Below are positions 13,988 to 22,836 of a DNA stretch of 25,274 bases, one piece after another. Source of the stretch: JADJWR01 sp964509545. Lineage in GTDB: Bacteria > Pseudomonadota > Gammaproteobacteria > Burkholderiales > Burkholderiaceae_F. Position numbers and translations under genes: made by a program. A model generated the notes under the pieces. It saw nothing but the letters and a program-made list of their open reading frames with translations. It was not told where the DNA came from and searched no databases. The stretch's first letter is position 1, and each line of letters opens with the position of its first letter. Where the stretch lies: assembly GCA_964509545.1 (NCBI GenBank), contig CAZDXQ010000050.1, forward strand, positions 1 to 25,274. Direction: 5' to 3'.

Positions 13988-15625
13988 TCAGCCGGCCTGC
14001 GCGAGCAGGCTGCGCGCCGCCCGCTCGGTCAGCACGACCACAAGCTTCATCGACGCGCGCGTCATGCCGACGAAGAGCTTGCGCCGCGTCGTGTCGTCGA
14101 GGATTTCGAAATCGACCTCGGTCAGGATCACGCACGGTGCCGACTGGCCCTTGAAGCGGTAGACGGTCTCGATCAGCAGATCGCCGTCCGAGAACTCCGG
14201 CCGGCCGAACAGGTCGTAACGTCCCTGCCACGATTTCAGCCGGTGCGGCCCGATCTGGTCGAAGCTGCGCAGCAGCGATCGCTCGCGGCCGCTGAAGGTC
14301 ACCAGCACCGTGTCGGCGATGCGATAGCCGGCCTGCAGCGCCTTCGTCACCGCGCGCTTGCTGGCGGCGACCAGCGATTCGGCGTCGGTGTAGGTCAGGA
14401 ATTCCACGTCGCCGCCGGCGATCGGTCCGGCGGCCTCGATGGGCCGCTCCGGCGCCAGCAGCCGGTTAACGTACCCGAGCACGTCGCGCGGGCTGCGGTA
14501 GTTGGTCTCGGCGCGCAACGTGACAAAGCCCGCCAGCTCCACCGGCTGCCGGTCATACAGCCGCTGCATCGGGTCCTCCAGCCACCACAGGCGCCCGCCG
14601 GGCCGCAACCAGCGAAGCAGCGCGTCCTTCCACGCCGGCTGGAAATCCTGGCCCTCATCGATCACCAGTTCGTCGACCTGCGCCTCGTCGGCCACGGGCA
14701 AGGCGCCGAACTGCTGTTCGATGCGATCGAAAGCGTCAACCCGGCGATAGTCGATGGCCTCGCCCGCGGCACGCAGCCGCCGGTCGCACAGGTGGTGAAA
14801 GCTCGCCACCTCGGCGCCTTCCGGGGCCAGGCGGGACAGATGATCGGCAAGCGGACGGTTGAAGCACACGTACAGCGCCCTCCGACCCGCGGCGACCGCG
14901 TCGTGCAGCACTGCCAGAGCCAGTTGCGTCTTGCCGGAACCGGCGGTGCCGATGACGCGCAGGCGAAACGGCTCGAACTCCAGCCTTCTCGCCCAGGTGG
15001 CAAGGCCGCCGGACAGCCGCGTCACCAATCGCTCGGCGCGGCCGAGCAGCGCGCTCACGTCGGGCACGAGCTGCAGTTCGTTCTCGAAGAACCGGCGCAG
15101 CTTGTGCGCCAGCACCTCGCGTGCCGGATCGTCGCCTGCCGCCTCGGCGATGCACGCGCACAGCCGCGCGCGGCTGAGCTCGTCGACGATGCGCTCGGGC
15201 GGCAGGCCCGCCGTGCCGGGCTGCTTCACCGTGTAGTCGGGGCAGTACAGCAGATAGTCGATCGCGACGTTCTCGCCCTGCACCACCGGCGCCAGCCGCG
15301 CGCGCAGCGCATCGAGCGTGCGGTCGATCTGCACCGCGACCCGCTTGTCCTTGCCCTGGTACTTCTTGACCAGCCCCTCGGCCGTCTCGGTCAGGAAACC
15401 CGACTTCTGCTCGATCAGCACGATGCGCGCCGACGGCGCGACGACCACGAAGTCGATCTCGCCGAAAACCGCCGTGCCGCGGTCGATGCGGGTCCAGTGC
15501 ACGCCGTGGAAGACGGTCAGCTCGTCGGACAGGCCCTTGTCGAGGTCCTCGAGCGTCTCGATCTCTCGCGCCGCCGCGCCGCTCGGCTGCAGCGTGCGCC
15601 AGTCGGTGGGAATGATGCGGGCCAT
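13988..15625 (-). CDS. NERD-domain, UvrD-like superfamily 1 helicase
   Basis: This 545-aa protein couples an N-terminal nuclease-related (NERD) domain with an SF1 helicase core. The NERD part spans about residues 25-130 and shows the PD-(D/E)xK-like pattern GEIDFVVVAP ... VLIEQKSGFL (E56, D58, E72, K74). The helicase part has Walker A GTAGSGKT at 226-233, Walker B VIDEGQDF at 321-328, NYRSPR at 375-380, and a C-terminal VGMTRAS motif VI. The ATG at 15625 gives the start MARIIPTDWRTL; an upstream frame to 15691 adds unconserved residues. NERD helicases are scattered in bacteria, often in accessory regions, and some are associated with defence against foreign DNA; that role is inferred here. 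Confidence 0.9.
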   Translation of the reverse strand: MARIIPTDWRTLQPSGAAAREIETLEDLDKGLSDELTVFHGVHWTRIDRGTAVFGEIDFVVVAPSARIVLIEQKSGFLTETAEGLVKKYQGKDKRVAVQIDRTLDALRARLAPVVQGENVAIDYLLYCPDYTVKQPGTAGLPPERIVDELSRARLCACIAEAAGDDPAREVLAHKLRRFFENELQLVPDVSALLGRAERLVTRLSGGLATWARRLEFEPFRLRVIGTAGSGKTQLALAVLHDAVAAGRRALYVCFNRPLADHLSRLAPEGAEVASFHHLCDRRLRAAGEAIDYRRVDAFDRIEQQFGALPVADEAQVDELVIDEGQDFQPAWKDALLRWLRPGGRLWWLEDPMQRLYDRQPVELAGFVTLRAETNYRSPRDVLGYVNRLLAPERPIEAAGPIAGGDVEFLTYTDAESLVAASKRAVTKALQAGYRIADTVLVTFSGRERSLLRSFDQIGPHRLKSWQGRYDLFGRPEFSDGDLLIETVYRFKGQSAPCVILTEVDFEILDDTTRRKLFVGMTRASMKLVVVLTERAARSLLAQAG

Positions 15626-15752
15626 GGTATGCGGGGGCAGGTAATCGGTGCTGCGATGTCGGAGCGGAACGCGCGCCGGTCCTTCTAGCACAGCGACGGC
15701 GCCACGCGCCCGGCGGCGGGCTATCCTCGCCGAGCCGCAACGGGAGGCTGCG

Positions 15753-16266
15753 ATGCGCCAGATCGAACTGCTGCTGAAAGCCGGGTTCCTTTATCCGATG
15801 ACCGGCGATCTGCCGGTCCTACGCGATGCCGAAGTCGCCATCGCCGGCGGCCGCATCGTGCCGGGGCGCGGATGCCGCAAGGCACCTGGCAATCCCGCCG
15901 GAAATTCGACGGTGCCACCGCCGCCGTGCTTCCGGGCTTCGTCAACGCGCACACGCATACGGCTTCGCTTGTGTTTCGCGGCCGCACCGACGATGTCGCC
16001 GGCGGTTCGGCGCTGTACGACGTCGCCTTCCGCATGGAGAAGACGACCGGCCGCACCTGCAGCCCTTCTATGGCGATTACGCGGCGCTGGTCTCCTATGC
16101 CCGCGCCGATGATGTCGTCGCCAGCGTCATCGACGGCCGCGTCGTCATGCACGACCGGCGCGTCGTCAACGTCGATGAAGGCGAGATCCACCGCGCGCTT
16201 AGCCGTCACACGCCGCGCTGGCAGCAGCGGCTGGTCGAGATCGGCGCGCTGCGCGCAACGCCGTGA
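15753..16266 (+). pseudogene. Amidohydrolase (cytosine-deaminase-like) remnant with large internal deletion
   Basis: Three frames must be joined to read this gene. The N-terminus is MRQIELLLKAGFLYPMTGDL ... DAEVAIAGGRIV (15753 to about 15865). A frameshift leads to GATAAVLPGFVNAHTHTASL with the HxH metal motif (to about 16060). A second shift leads to FYGDYAALVSYARADDVVAS, VIDGRVVMHDRRVVN and the end EIGALRATP. Intact family members are around 450 residues; this remnant spans only about 170 codons. The central barrel, with the remaining metal-binding His and Asp residues, has been deleted between MEKTTGRT and FYGDY. It cannot be catalytic. Confidence 0.85.
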
Positions 16267-16670
16267 CCGCTGGGACGCCTCAGCCGTCGGAATCCGGCCT
16301 GCCTCGGCAAGACCGGTGGCCGCCCCGTGCGCGGTCGCCATGGCGACTCATTCTTCCCGCCGCCTTCGCCGCGATGGCCGGGGCATGCCAGAGCCGGCCC
16401 ACGACATCGGCCGGCAGCACGGTCGCTGACGCGCGACCCGCCCCGCTGCGGGCGCTGCCCGAAGCCTGCCTGCAGCATCTGTTTCTGGGCTGCTCGCACG
16501 AGGCCATGCAGAGTCGACTCCACGCGGGAGAAATAGCCGCGTGTTCAGTAGTTTATGAAACTCTGCTCAAAAGTCACTTTAACGGCGACTTTGCCGCATT
16601 TGTGACCTGGTCGCGTTCGCAGCCCGACGCGCCGCCGCCGGCTGACGGTTCCTGCCGCGGCGCCGAATGA
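16263..16670 (+). CDS. Small exported protein, possible lipoprotein
   Basis: This is a 135-aa protein if it starts at the GTG at 16263, which overlaps the end of the amidohydrolase remnant. A basic stretch (RARSPWR, 22-28) leads into a hydrophobic segment LILPAAFAAMAGA and C42, a poor but possible lipobox (AGAC). The likely mature domain is at residues 65-120 and reads CLQHLFLGCSHEAMQSRLHAGE then ACSVVYETLLKSHFNGDFAAF. This Cys-containing domain looks conserved, but I cannot name its family. The start is uncertain because no good ribosome-binding site is seen. The stop lies about 50 bases before the convergent transporter gene. Confidence 0.6.
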   Translation: MTAGTPQPSESGLPRQDRWPPRARSPWRLILPAAFAAMAGACQSRPTTSAGSTVADARPAPLRALPEACLQHLFLGCSHEAMQSRLHAGEIAACSVVYETLLKSHFNGDFAAFVTWSRSQPDAPPPADGSCRGAE

Positions 16671-16719
16671 CGACGCCCCCGACGCGCGGGGCCGGCGCGG
16701 CGCCTGCAAAGCGTGACGA

Positions 16720-17979
16720 TCAGCCGCTTCGATCGGCCGCTGAAAGCGCGGCCGGCGCTGTCCCGCGCCGAGGGCCGGCAATGAACATCCAGGCCACGGC
16801 CGCCGCCTGCAGCAGCAGCGCCAGCGCGAACGTCGCGCGGTAGGCGCTTTCGGCGCTCCAGCCGACGGCTCTCAGGCCATCGACGACGACCCCCATGCCC
16901 CACTGCAGTCCGAATGCACCGATGAAGGCGGCCAGGTTCATCGCAGTGTTGGCGCGGCCCGAAAGCGACAACGGCAATGACTGCACGAGGATGGTGTAGG
17001 AGATGTTGTTGATCGGGTAGGCGAAAGCCAGCACGGCCCACAGCCAGCCGTGGCCCTGGCCAGCGAGCACGTTGATGGCGGCGAAGACGAGCAGGAAGAC
17101 GACGGCGACGACGTTCAGGATCCTCGCCTCGCTGATGCCGCGGCGGATCAGCGGCGTCGTCATGAAACCCATGAACAGGCAGCCACCCAGCATCGCCGCG
17201 TTCAGCACCGTCAGCTGCTGTGCGACCTGGGCCCGATCCAGGCCATCGACCTCGGTCAGCCAGCGCGATACCCACAGCCCCTGGATCGCCATGAATCCGC
17301 CAATGCTCAGTGTCACCATCGGCGCATAACGCAGGAACTGGCCGTCGGTCATGACCCGGCGCACGCCGGCGAACTGTTCTGCCAGCCCGGCGCCGGGCGC
17401 GCCGGCGGCGTGATCGCGCACGACGATCCAGATCGCCGCCGCCACGACCACCGTCACCACCGCCAGGCCGAGCATGACATCGCGCCAGCCGGCCAACTCG
17501 ATCGCGAATTCGAGCGGTTGCGCCGCGACCACGGCGCCGAGGCCGCCGGCGGCCATGATCCAGCCGATCAGCGAAGCCTGCCGGTCGGGCGGGAACGATT
17601 GGTTGAACGCCTTGAAGGCGGCCATCAGACAGGCCGAAACGCCCAGCCCGATGAAGGCGCGGCCCAAGGCCAGACCGGCAAGGTCGTCAGCCACCGCGAA
17701 GACGACCGCGCCGGAGGCGGCAACCAGCAGCAGCACCGACTCGACGCGCCTTGGCCCGTAGCGATCGAGCAGGATCCCCAGCGGCAACTGCGCCGCGCCG
17801 AAGGCGAGGAAATAGGTGCTGGTGAGCAGGCCAAGGGCGTGATCGGGCAGCGACAGGTCCTGCGCCAGCACCGGCCCGATCACCGCGTTCGAGGTGCGGA
17901 ACAGGTACGACAGCAGATAGCCGGCGGCGAACGGCAGGAACAGGCGCAGCCACAAAGCGCGCGTCGGAACGGCGGCCAA
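16720..17979 (-). CDS. Major facilitator superfamily transporter
   Basis: This 419-aa inner-membrane protein has about 12 hydrophobic segments and the MFS loop 2-3 signature in GILLDRYGPRRV. The first helix LFLPFAAGYLLSYLFRTSNA and QLPLGILLDRYG resemble proteobacterial MFS permeases of unknown substrate. I chose the TTG at 17979 because a GGAG lies five bases upstream and it leaves a short tail before the first helix. A GTG at 18048 would add 23 residues without a visible ribosome-binding site. It lies 90 bases downstream of the helicase gene on the same strand and might be read with it. Confidence 0.87.
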   Translation of the reverse strand: MAAVPTRALWLRLFLPFAAGYLLSYLFRTSNAVIGPVLAQDLSLPDHALGLLTSTYFLAFGAAQLPLGILLDRYGPRRVESVLLLVAASGAVVFAVADDLAGLALGRAFIGLGVSACLMAAFKAFNQSFPPDRQASLIGWIMAAGGLGAVVAAQPLEFAIELAGWRDVMLGLAVVTVVVAAAIWIVVRDHAAGAPGAGLAEQFAGVRRVMTDGQFLRYAPMVTLSIGGFMAIQGLWVSRWLTEVDGLDRAQVAQQLTVLNAAMLGGCLFMGFMTTPLIRRGISEARILNVVAVVFLLVFAAINVLAGQGHGWLWAVLAFAYPINNISYTILVQSLPLSLSGRANTAMNLAAFIGAFGLQWGMGVVVDGLRAVGWSAESAYRATFALALLLQAAAVAWMFIAGPRRGTAPAALSAADRSG

Positions 17980-18069
17980 GGCAACTCCACGGGGCAGGCG
18001 CGGAACTGTAGCGATTTTCGCGCGCAACCCACCGTCCCGGCGGCCCACTCACGCGGGCCGCGGCGCCCG

Positions 18070-20169
18070 TCAGCGCCAGCGCTCGCGCATGCGTGCGGCC
18101 AGATCGATCGCCGGCGCGCCTTGCGCCTGCGGCGCCCCGCCATCGACGGGCGGCGGCCACGAGCGCGACTCGAACAGCCAGGCGAGCTTCGGCGGAATGA
18201 AGCGCGTGCGCGCGCCGTACACGTGTCGGTCGCCGGCGGCGGCCTGCTGGTGGACGTAGAAACGCTGCGGCACCATCAGGTGCAGGTGATCCCTGGCGCG
18301 CGTCATCGCCACGTACAGCAGCCGGCGCTCCTCCTCGATTTCCGCGGGCGTGCCGGTGGCCATGTCGGAAGGAATGCAGCCGTCGACCGCATTGAGCAGG
18401 TAGACGGCGCCCCACTCCAGCCCCTTGGCCGAGTGGATCGTCGACAGCACGAGGTAATCGTCGTCGAGCAGCGGCGCGCCGGCCTCGTCACTGCTCGCAT
18501 CGGGCGGGTCGAGCGTCAGTTCGGTGAGGAAACGCTCGCGCGACGGATAGGTGCCGGCGATCGCCTCCAGCGCGGCGAGATCGGCAAGCCGCGCCTCGGC
18601 GTTGTCGTGCAGGCGCGCCATCTGCGGCTCGTACCAGCGGCGTGCCTGCGCCAGCTCGGCCGGCCAGCCGCGCGCGTTCCCGCGCAGCGCGCGCAGCAGT
18701 TCGACCAGCGCCTGCCAGTCGGCCGCGCAGGCCGCAGGCGGCGCAAAGGCGTCCATAGCGCCGACCGGGTCCGCTGCCGCAGCCATCGTCTCCTGGGCGC
18801 GCGCCGCCGTCTTCGGCCCGACACCCGGCAGCAGCAGCAGGACGCGGAAGCCGGCCACACGGTCGCGCGGGTTCTCCGCCCAGCGCAGGCAGGCGAGCAG
18901 GTCCTTGACGTGCGCCGCCTCGAGGAACTTCAGTCCGCCGAACTTCACGAACGGCACGTTGCGCCGGGCGAGTTCCAGTTCCACCTGCAGGCTGTGGTGC
19001 GAGGCGCGGAACAGCACCGCCTGTGCGCGCAGCGCCAGCCCCTCCTCGCGGCGCGCAAGCACCTCGTCGACCACATAGCGCGCCTGCACGGCCTCGTCGG
19101 CCACCGACACCAGCAGCGGCCGCGCCGACGACGCGCGCCCCGAAAACAGGTTCTTGCCGAACCGCTCCACCGCCTGGCCGATCACCGCGTTGGAAGCATC
19201 GAGGATCGGCTGCGTCGAGCGGTAGTTCTGCTCCAGCGTGATCACCGTCGCCGGCGGATCGAAGTGGCGCGGGAATTCGAGGATGTTGCGCACCGTCGCG
19301 CCGCGGAACGAGTAGATCGCCTGGGCGTCGTCGCCGACCACGGTCAGACCGCGCCCGTCCGGTTTCAGCGCCAGCAGCACCGACGCCTGCAGGCGGTTGG
19401 TGTCCTGGTACTCGTCGACCAGCACGTGCGCGAAGCGCGCGCCGATCTCGGCGCCGAGCGCCGGTTCGGCCATCATCGCCGCCCAGTAGGCAAGCAGATC
19501 GTCATAGTCGAGCACGTTGTGCCGCTGCTTGGCGGCCACGTAGGCGGCGAACAGCCGCTTCAGTTCGCCTTCCCACCCGGCGCACCACGGGAAGCTCTCC
19601 GCCAGCACCGCCGCCAGCGCGGCTTCGGTATTGATCGTCTTCGAGTAGATCGCAAGGCATGTGCCTTTCAGCGGGAAGCGCTTTTCGGTCGACGACAGCG
19701 CCAGTTCGTGGCGCACCAGGTTCATCAGGTCGGCCGAGTCCTCGCGGTCGTGAATCGTGAACTCCGCGCTCAGGCCGATCCGCGTCGCGTACTCGCGCAG
19801 CAGGCGGGCGCCGATCGAATGGAACGTTCCCGTCCACAGCAGCGACGGCGAGGCGTGCAGTGCCCGCGCGCGCGCCATGGCGCCGACGATGCGCTCGACC
19901 CGCCGCGTCATCTCGACGGCTGCCCGGCGGGAGAAGGTGAGCAGCAGCATCTGGCGCGGATCGGCGCCGCGCGCGATCAGTGCGGCGACCCGATGCGCCA
20001 GCGTGCTGGTCTTGCCCGAGCCGGCGCCGGCGATGACCAGCAGCGGACCGGGCGAATGCTCTCCGGCGCCGTGCTCGGCGGCCGCGCGCTGCTGCGGATT
20101 GAGCCGGTCGAGGAAGGACAGGTCGGGCGCCGGCTTTGCCGGCCCGTGCGGTTCGGCAACGGCGTTCAT
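18070..20169 (-). CDS. UvrD/Rep-family ATP-dependent DNA helicase
   Basis: This 699-aa superfamily 1A 3'-5' helicase shows all motifs in order: Q-motif LNPQQRAA (23-30), Walker A GAGSGKT (48-54), motif Ia LLLTFSRRAAVEMTRR, Walker B VDEYQDTNRLQ (251-261), motif III GDDAQAIYSFRGA, motif IV LEQNYRST (312-319), motif V TIHSAKGLEW and motif VI YVAMTRARDHL. It is shorter in the C-terminus than E. coli UvrD (720 aa) and ends without a Tudor-like tail that I can recognise. It probably acts in DNA repair or replication restart. Its start is 27 bases after the stop of a small zinc-ribbon gene, suggesting a two-gene unit. Confidence 0.94.
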   Translation of the reverse strand: MNAVAEPHGPAKPAPDLSFLDRLNPQQRAAAEHGAGEHSPGPLLVIAGAGSGKTSTLAHRVAALIARGADPRQMLLLTFSRRAAVEMTRRVERIVGAMARARALHASPSLLWTGTFHSIGARLLREYATRIGLSAEFTIHDREDSADLMNLVRHELALSSTEKRFPLKGTCLAIYSKTINTEAALAAVLAESFPWCAGWEGELKRLFAAYVAAKQRHNVLDYDDLLAYWAAMMAEPALGAEIGARFAHVLVDEYQDTNRLQASVLLALKPDGRGLTVVGDDAQAIYSFRGATVRNILEFPRHFDPPATVITLEQNYRSTQPILDASNAVIGQAVERFGKNLFSGRASSARPLLVSVADEAVQARYVVDEVLARREEGLALRAQAVLFRASHHSLQVELELARRNVPFVKFGGLKFLEAAHVKDLLACLRWAENPRDRVAGFRVLLLLPGVGPKTAARAQETMAAAADPVGAMDAFAPPAACAADWQALVELLRALRGNARGWPAELAQARRWYEPQMARLHDNAEARLADLAALEAIAGTYPSRERFLTELTLDPPDASSDEAGAPLLDDDYLVLSTIHSAKGLEWGAVYLLNAVDGCIPSDMATGTPAEIEEERRLLYVAMTRARDHLHLMVPQRFYVHQQAAAGDRHVYGARTRFIPPKLAWLFESRSWPPPVDGGAPQAQGAPAIDLAARMRERWR

Positions 20170-20196
20170 CGGCGCTCGCGGCGCGGGGGGCGAAGT

Positions 20197-20403
20197 TCAG
20201 CGGCCATAGGTCGTGAAGTCGGGCGTCATCGCCGCCAGGCCGGCCGGTCGGCCGGCGCTGAACGTCTTCGGATCGAAGTACACGGTGCGGCAGCCGCGGC
20301 AGCAGAAGAGATCCGTCTGCCGCAGCATGCCGCTGGGCAGGCGCACGACGACCTGTTCGAACTCGGTCGAGCCGCAGGCGCGGCAGGTGAACGCATCCGC
20401 CAT
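20197..20403 (-). CDS. Small zinc-ribbon protein upstream of the helicase
   Basis: This 68-aa protein has CxxC at residues 7-10 (FTCRACGS) and a second knuckle CCRGC at 34-38, a pattern typical of a zinc ribbon. Between them are two strands (EQVVVRLPSG, LRQTDLF), and a tail YFDPKTF follows. The ATG at 20403 was chosen because it directly precedes the first knuckle. TATATT lies about nine bases before the ATG on the minus strand and could be a -10 box, which would make the transcript almost leaderless; no -35 is evident. Function unknown. Tight spacing with the downstream helicase suggests co-expression. Confidence 0.75.
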   Translation of the reverse strand: MADAFTCRACGSTEFEQVVVRLPSGMLRQTDLFCCRGCRTVYFDPKTFSAGRPAGLAAMTPDFTTYGR

Positions 20404-20486
20404 ACTGGATGAATATACAGCACCGCGACGCGGCTGGCGCAGGCGCTGCCGGCGACGGCGCTCCGCGGCCAGGCTGAACCGCAGCC

Positions 20487-21749
20487 TCAGTGCAGTTCGT
20501 TCTTCACGACGCGGCCGCCGCGAACGATCGTCCGCAGATGCCGGCCGCCGGCAGCAAGCAGCGAGATGTCCTTCAGCGGATCGCCGTCGACGACCAGCAG
20601 ATCGGCGCTGGCGCCCGGCGCGATGCAGCCGATCTGCCCGTCCATCATCATCATCGCGGCCGCCACCGAGGTTGCCTGGCGCAGCAGTTCGACCGGCGTG
20701 AACACCTCGCTGCGCAGCGTGAACTCGCGGCACTGCATCGTGTACGTGCTGCCCAGCAGGTCGGTGCCGTAGCAGACCTTCACACCAGCGCGGCGCATGC
20801 TGTCGAGACCGCAGATCGCCGCCTTGAACGCGAATTCGGCCTTCTCCTGGCTGGCCGGCGGGAAGCCCATCTGCCGGCCCGTTTCGACCAGCGCGAAGAT
20901 GATCGACATCGTCGGCGTGATGTAGGCGCCGCGCCCGGCGACGAAACGCGCCGCATCGTCGTCGATCAGCGTGCCGTGCTCGATGCTGCGCACGCCGCAC
21001 TCGACGCTGCGGCGCACCGCGCTGGCGGGGTGGCAGTGCGCGGCGACGTAGGTGCGCCGTTCGGCGCACTCATTGACGATGGCGCGGATCTCGTCCTCGC
21101 GATACTGGTTCATCCAGATCGGGTCTGTCGGCGAGGCCACGCCACCCGAGCCCATGATCTTGATGCAGTGAGCGCCCTGGCGCAGTTCCTCGCGCGTGGC
21201 GCGGATCACGGCATCGACGCCATCGGCCAGCACGGCAAAGGCATTGAACAGCGGCGAATCGCCGCAGGCGCAGAGGGCCTGGTAGCGCGGCCGCTCCTCG
21301 ATCGGGCGGAGGTCGCCGTGGCCGCCGGTCATCGACAGGATCTTGCCCGTGTACAGGTAGCGCGGCCCGTCGAGCAGGCCGTCGGCCAGCGCGCGATAAA
21401 GCGAATAGTTGCCGCCGCCGACGTCGCGCACCGTGGTGAAGCCGCAGGCCAGTGCGTGCCCGAGCATGCGCACGGCGTGCGCCGTTCGGTAGGCCTCGCC
21501 AAGCGCCTCGACCCGCTGCACATTGACGTCGCTGGCGAAGGCGTGCACGTGCGCGTCGATCAGGCCGGGCATCAGCGTGCGGCCGCCGACGTCGATCACC
21601 TGCGCCTCCGGCGCCTTGATCGGCTGCGCGGAAATCTCACGGATCAGACCGTCGGCAACGCGGACGGACATGCCTTCCGCGCAGTCGGCGCTGCTGCCGT
21701 CGAAGATCCGCGCGTTCGTGAACAGCAGCTGCGGCGTCGAAGTGCCCAT
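20487..21749 (-). CDS. Metal-dependent amidohydrolase (imidazolonepropionase-like family)
   Basis: This 420-aa cytoplasmic hydrolase of the amidohydrolase superfamily has the full binuclear-metal ligand set: HxH at H67/H69 (DAHVHAF), K197 as the probable carboxylated lysine (IKIMGSGG), H238 (VAAHCH), H258 (SIEHGT) and D330 (YGTD). The N-terminal beta-sandwich and C-terminal SADLLVVDGDP ... VVKNE are complete, so unlike the remnant at 15753 this gene looks functional. Relatives include Xaa-Pro dipeptidases and organophosphate- or ochratoxin-type amidases; the substrate is unknown. The ATG at 21749 precedes the conserved LLFTNARIFDG; an upstream start at 21809 would add 20 residues. Confidence 0.92.
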   Translation of the reverse strand: MGTSTPQLLFTNARIFDGSSADCAEGMSVRVADGLIREISAQPIKAPEAQVIDVGGRTLMPGLIDAHVHAFASDVNVQRVEALGEAYRTAHAVRMLGHALACGFTTVRDVGGGNYSLYRALADGLLDGPRYLYTGKILSMTGGHGDLRPIEERPRYQALCACGDSPLFNAFAVLADGVDAVIRATREELRQGAHCIKIMGSGGVASPTDPIWMNQYREDEIRAIVNECAERRTYVAAHCHPASAVRRSVECGVRSIEHGTLIDDDAARFVAGRGAYITPTMSIIFALVETGRQMGFPPASQEKAEFAFKAAICGLDSMRRAGVKVCYGTDLLGSTYTMQCREFTLRSEVFTPVELLRQATSVAAAMMMMDGQIGCIAPGASADLLVVDGDPLKDISLLAAGGRHLRTIVRGGRVVKNELH

Positions 21750-21875
21750 CGCCTGCGATCTCCCGTGATTGCGCCGTCGTTCGATCGCGTCAGCCCGTGC
21801 CGCAGTCATGCAGCGCCGAACGGGCCGCGTACTCGTCGACGCCGCCGCGCAATCTGCCGAGGCGCGCCGGCATCT

Positions 21876-22571
21876 TTACCGCCGAAGGTGCCTGGCGAAG
21901 AACTCCATCGTCCGCTTCCAGGCCAGTTCCGCCGCCTTCGGGTCGTACTTGAGGATAGGCAGATTCTTCGCGTCGGCGGTCTCGTTGGCAAACGCGTGCT
22001 TGCAGTCGTAGCGGAAAAACTCGAAGCTGACGCCGGCCGCGCGCAGCTTGCCTTCCAGCGCGTCGACGCCGTCGATGGCGAAGGCTGCGTCATCGGTGGC
22101 CCAGTGGCCCATCAGCGGCGCCTTGATCTTCGTCGCGTCGACGAATTCGAGCGGCGGATAGCCGTACCAGATGACCGCCGCGTCGGTTTCCGGCACGTTG
22201 ACCGCAGCCAGCAGCGTCAGCGCCCCGCCCATGCAGAAACCGGTGACACCCGCTTTGCCGCTGCCCGACCCCTTCAGATACTGCACGGCGCCGCGCACAT
22301 CCTGCCCGGCGGCATCGCCGAAGTTCAGGTCCTTCATCAGGTGCTCGGCTTCGTGCGCCTCGAGCGCGACCCGGCCGCGATACAGGTCCGGCACCAGCGC
22401 GCGGTAGCCGGCCGCGGCCAGCCGGTCGGCGACGCCGCGGATCTGGTCGTTCAGGCCCCACCACTCCTGGATCACCACGATGCCCGGCGCGCCCGTGGCG
22501 CCGGCGGGTTCGGCGAGATAACCGTTGACGCTGCTGCCGTCGGGCCGCGAATAGCTGATCGTCCTGCTCAT
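21876..22571 (-). CDS. Dienelactone hydrolase family protein
   Basis: This 231-aa alpha/beta hydrolase of the dienelactone hydrolase family has nucleophile C113 in GFCMGG, catalytic Asp at 160/161 in HWATDDAAF, and H192 in DCKHAF. E36 in VIQEWWGL is the residue that orients the family's cysteine. This Cys-Asp-His triad separates DLH proteins from Ser-type esterases. The start at 22571 has a strong GGAGGAGAC ribosome-binding site. DLH acts in chlorocatechol degradation, but many homologues occur outside such clusters; no chlorocatechol genes lie nearby, so the real substrate is open. It is divergent from the outer-membrane gene at 22837. Confidence 0.92.
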   Translation of the reverse strand: MSRTISYSRPDGSSVNGYLAEPAGATGAPGIVVIQEWWGLNDQIRGVADRLAAAGYRALVPDLYRGRVALEAHEAEHLMKDLNFGDAAGQDVRGAVQYLKGSGSGKAGVTGFCMGGALTLLAAVNVPETDAAVIWYGYPPLEFVDATKIKAPLMGHWATDDAAFAIDGVDALEGKLRAAGVSFEFFRYDCKHAFANETADAKNLPILKYDPKAAELAWKRTMEFFARHLRR

Positions 22572-22764
22572 GTCTCCTCCTGGATTGCCGTCGTGACGAC
22601 GACATTGTGCATGCCGAGTCGAATCGTGTCTGCGCCTTGCCCCACGCGGCGAGCGCGAAGCACGGGTTGGCCTGCGTCGCGGCGATCAATTGCGCGCGCG
22701 CCGCCGCCGTCCGCGAAGTCGCATCGCAGTTCAGCCGGACGGCGTCGCAAGGAAGCGTTATTCA

Positions 22765-22789
22765 CGCCGCCGGTGATTCTCCGGCGGCG
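22765..22789 (+). promoter_or_regulatory. Perfect 9-bp hairpin in the presumed leader of the outer-membrane gene
   Basis: CGCCGCCGG-TGATTCT-CCGGCGGCG forms a perfect 9-bp stem with a 7-nt loop, ending 47 bases before the ATG at 22837. It is not followed by a U tract in either direction, so it is unlikely to be a terminator. It could be a 5'-UTR stability or regulatory element, or an operator-like palindrome in the divergent promoter region. Confidence 0.45.
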
Positions 22790-22836
22790 CCGGATACTTG
22801 CCGTCGTTCTCAAACGCCCCCGGGAGCACTCACGCC

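Noticed and set aside
16280..16507. Minus-strand frames antisense to the small exported protein
   Set aside because: They lack start signals, and the plus-strand frame has a signal-like hydrophobic segment and conserved-looking Cys-rich domain.
17050..20412. A 1120-codon open frame on the plus strand
   Set aside because: It runs antisense to the MFS transporter and UvrD-type helicase, and its composition (Arg, Gln, His, Gly-rich) is that of a shadow frame.
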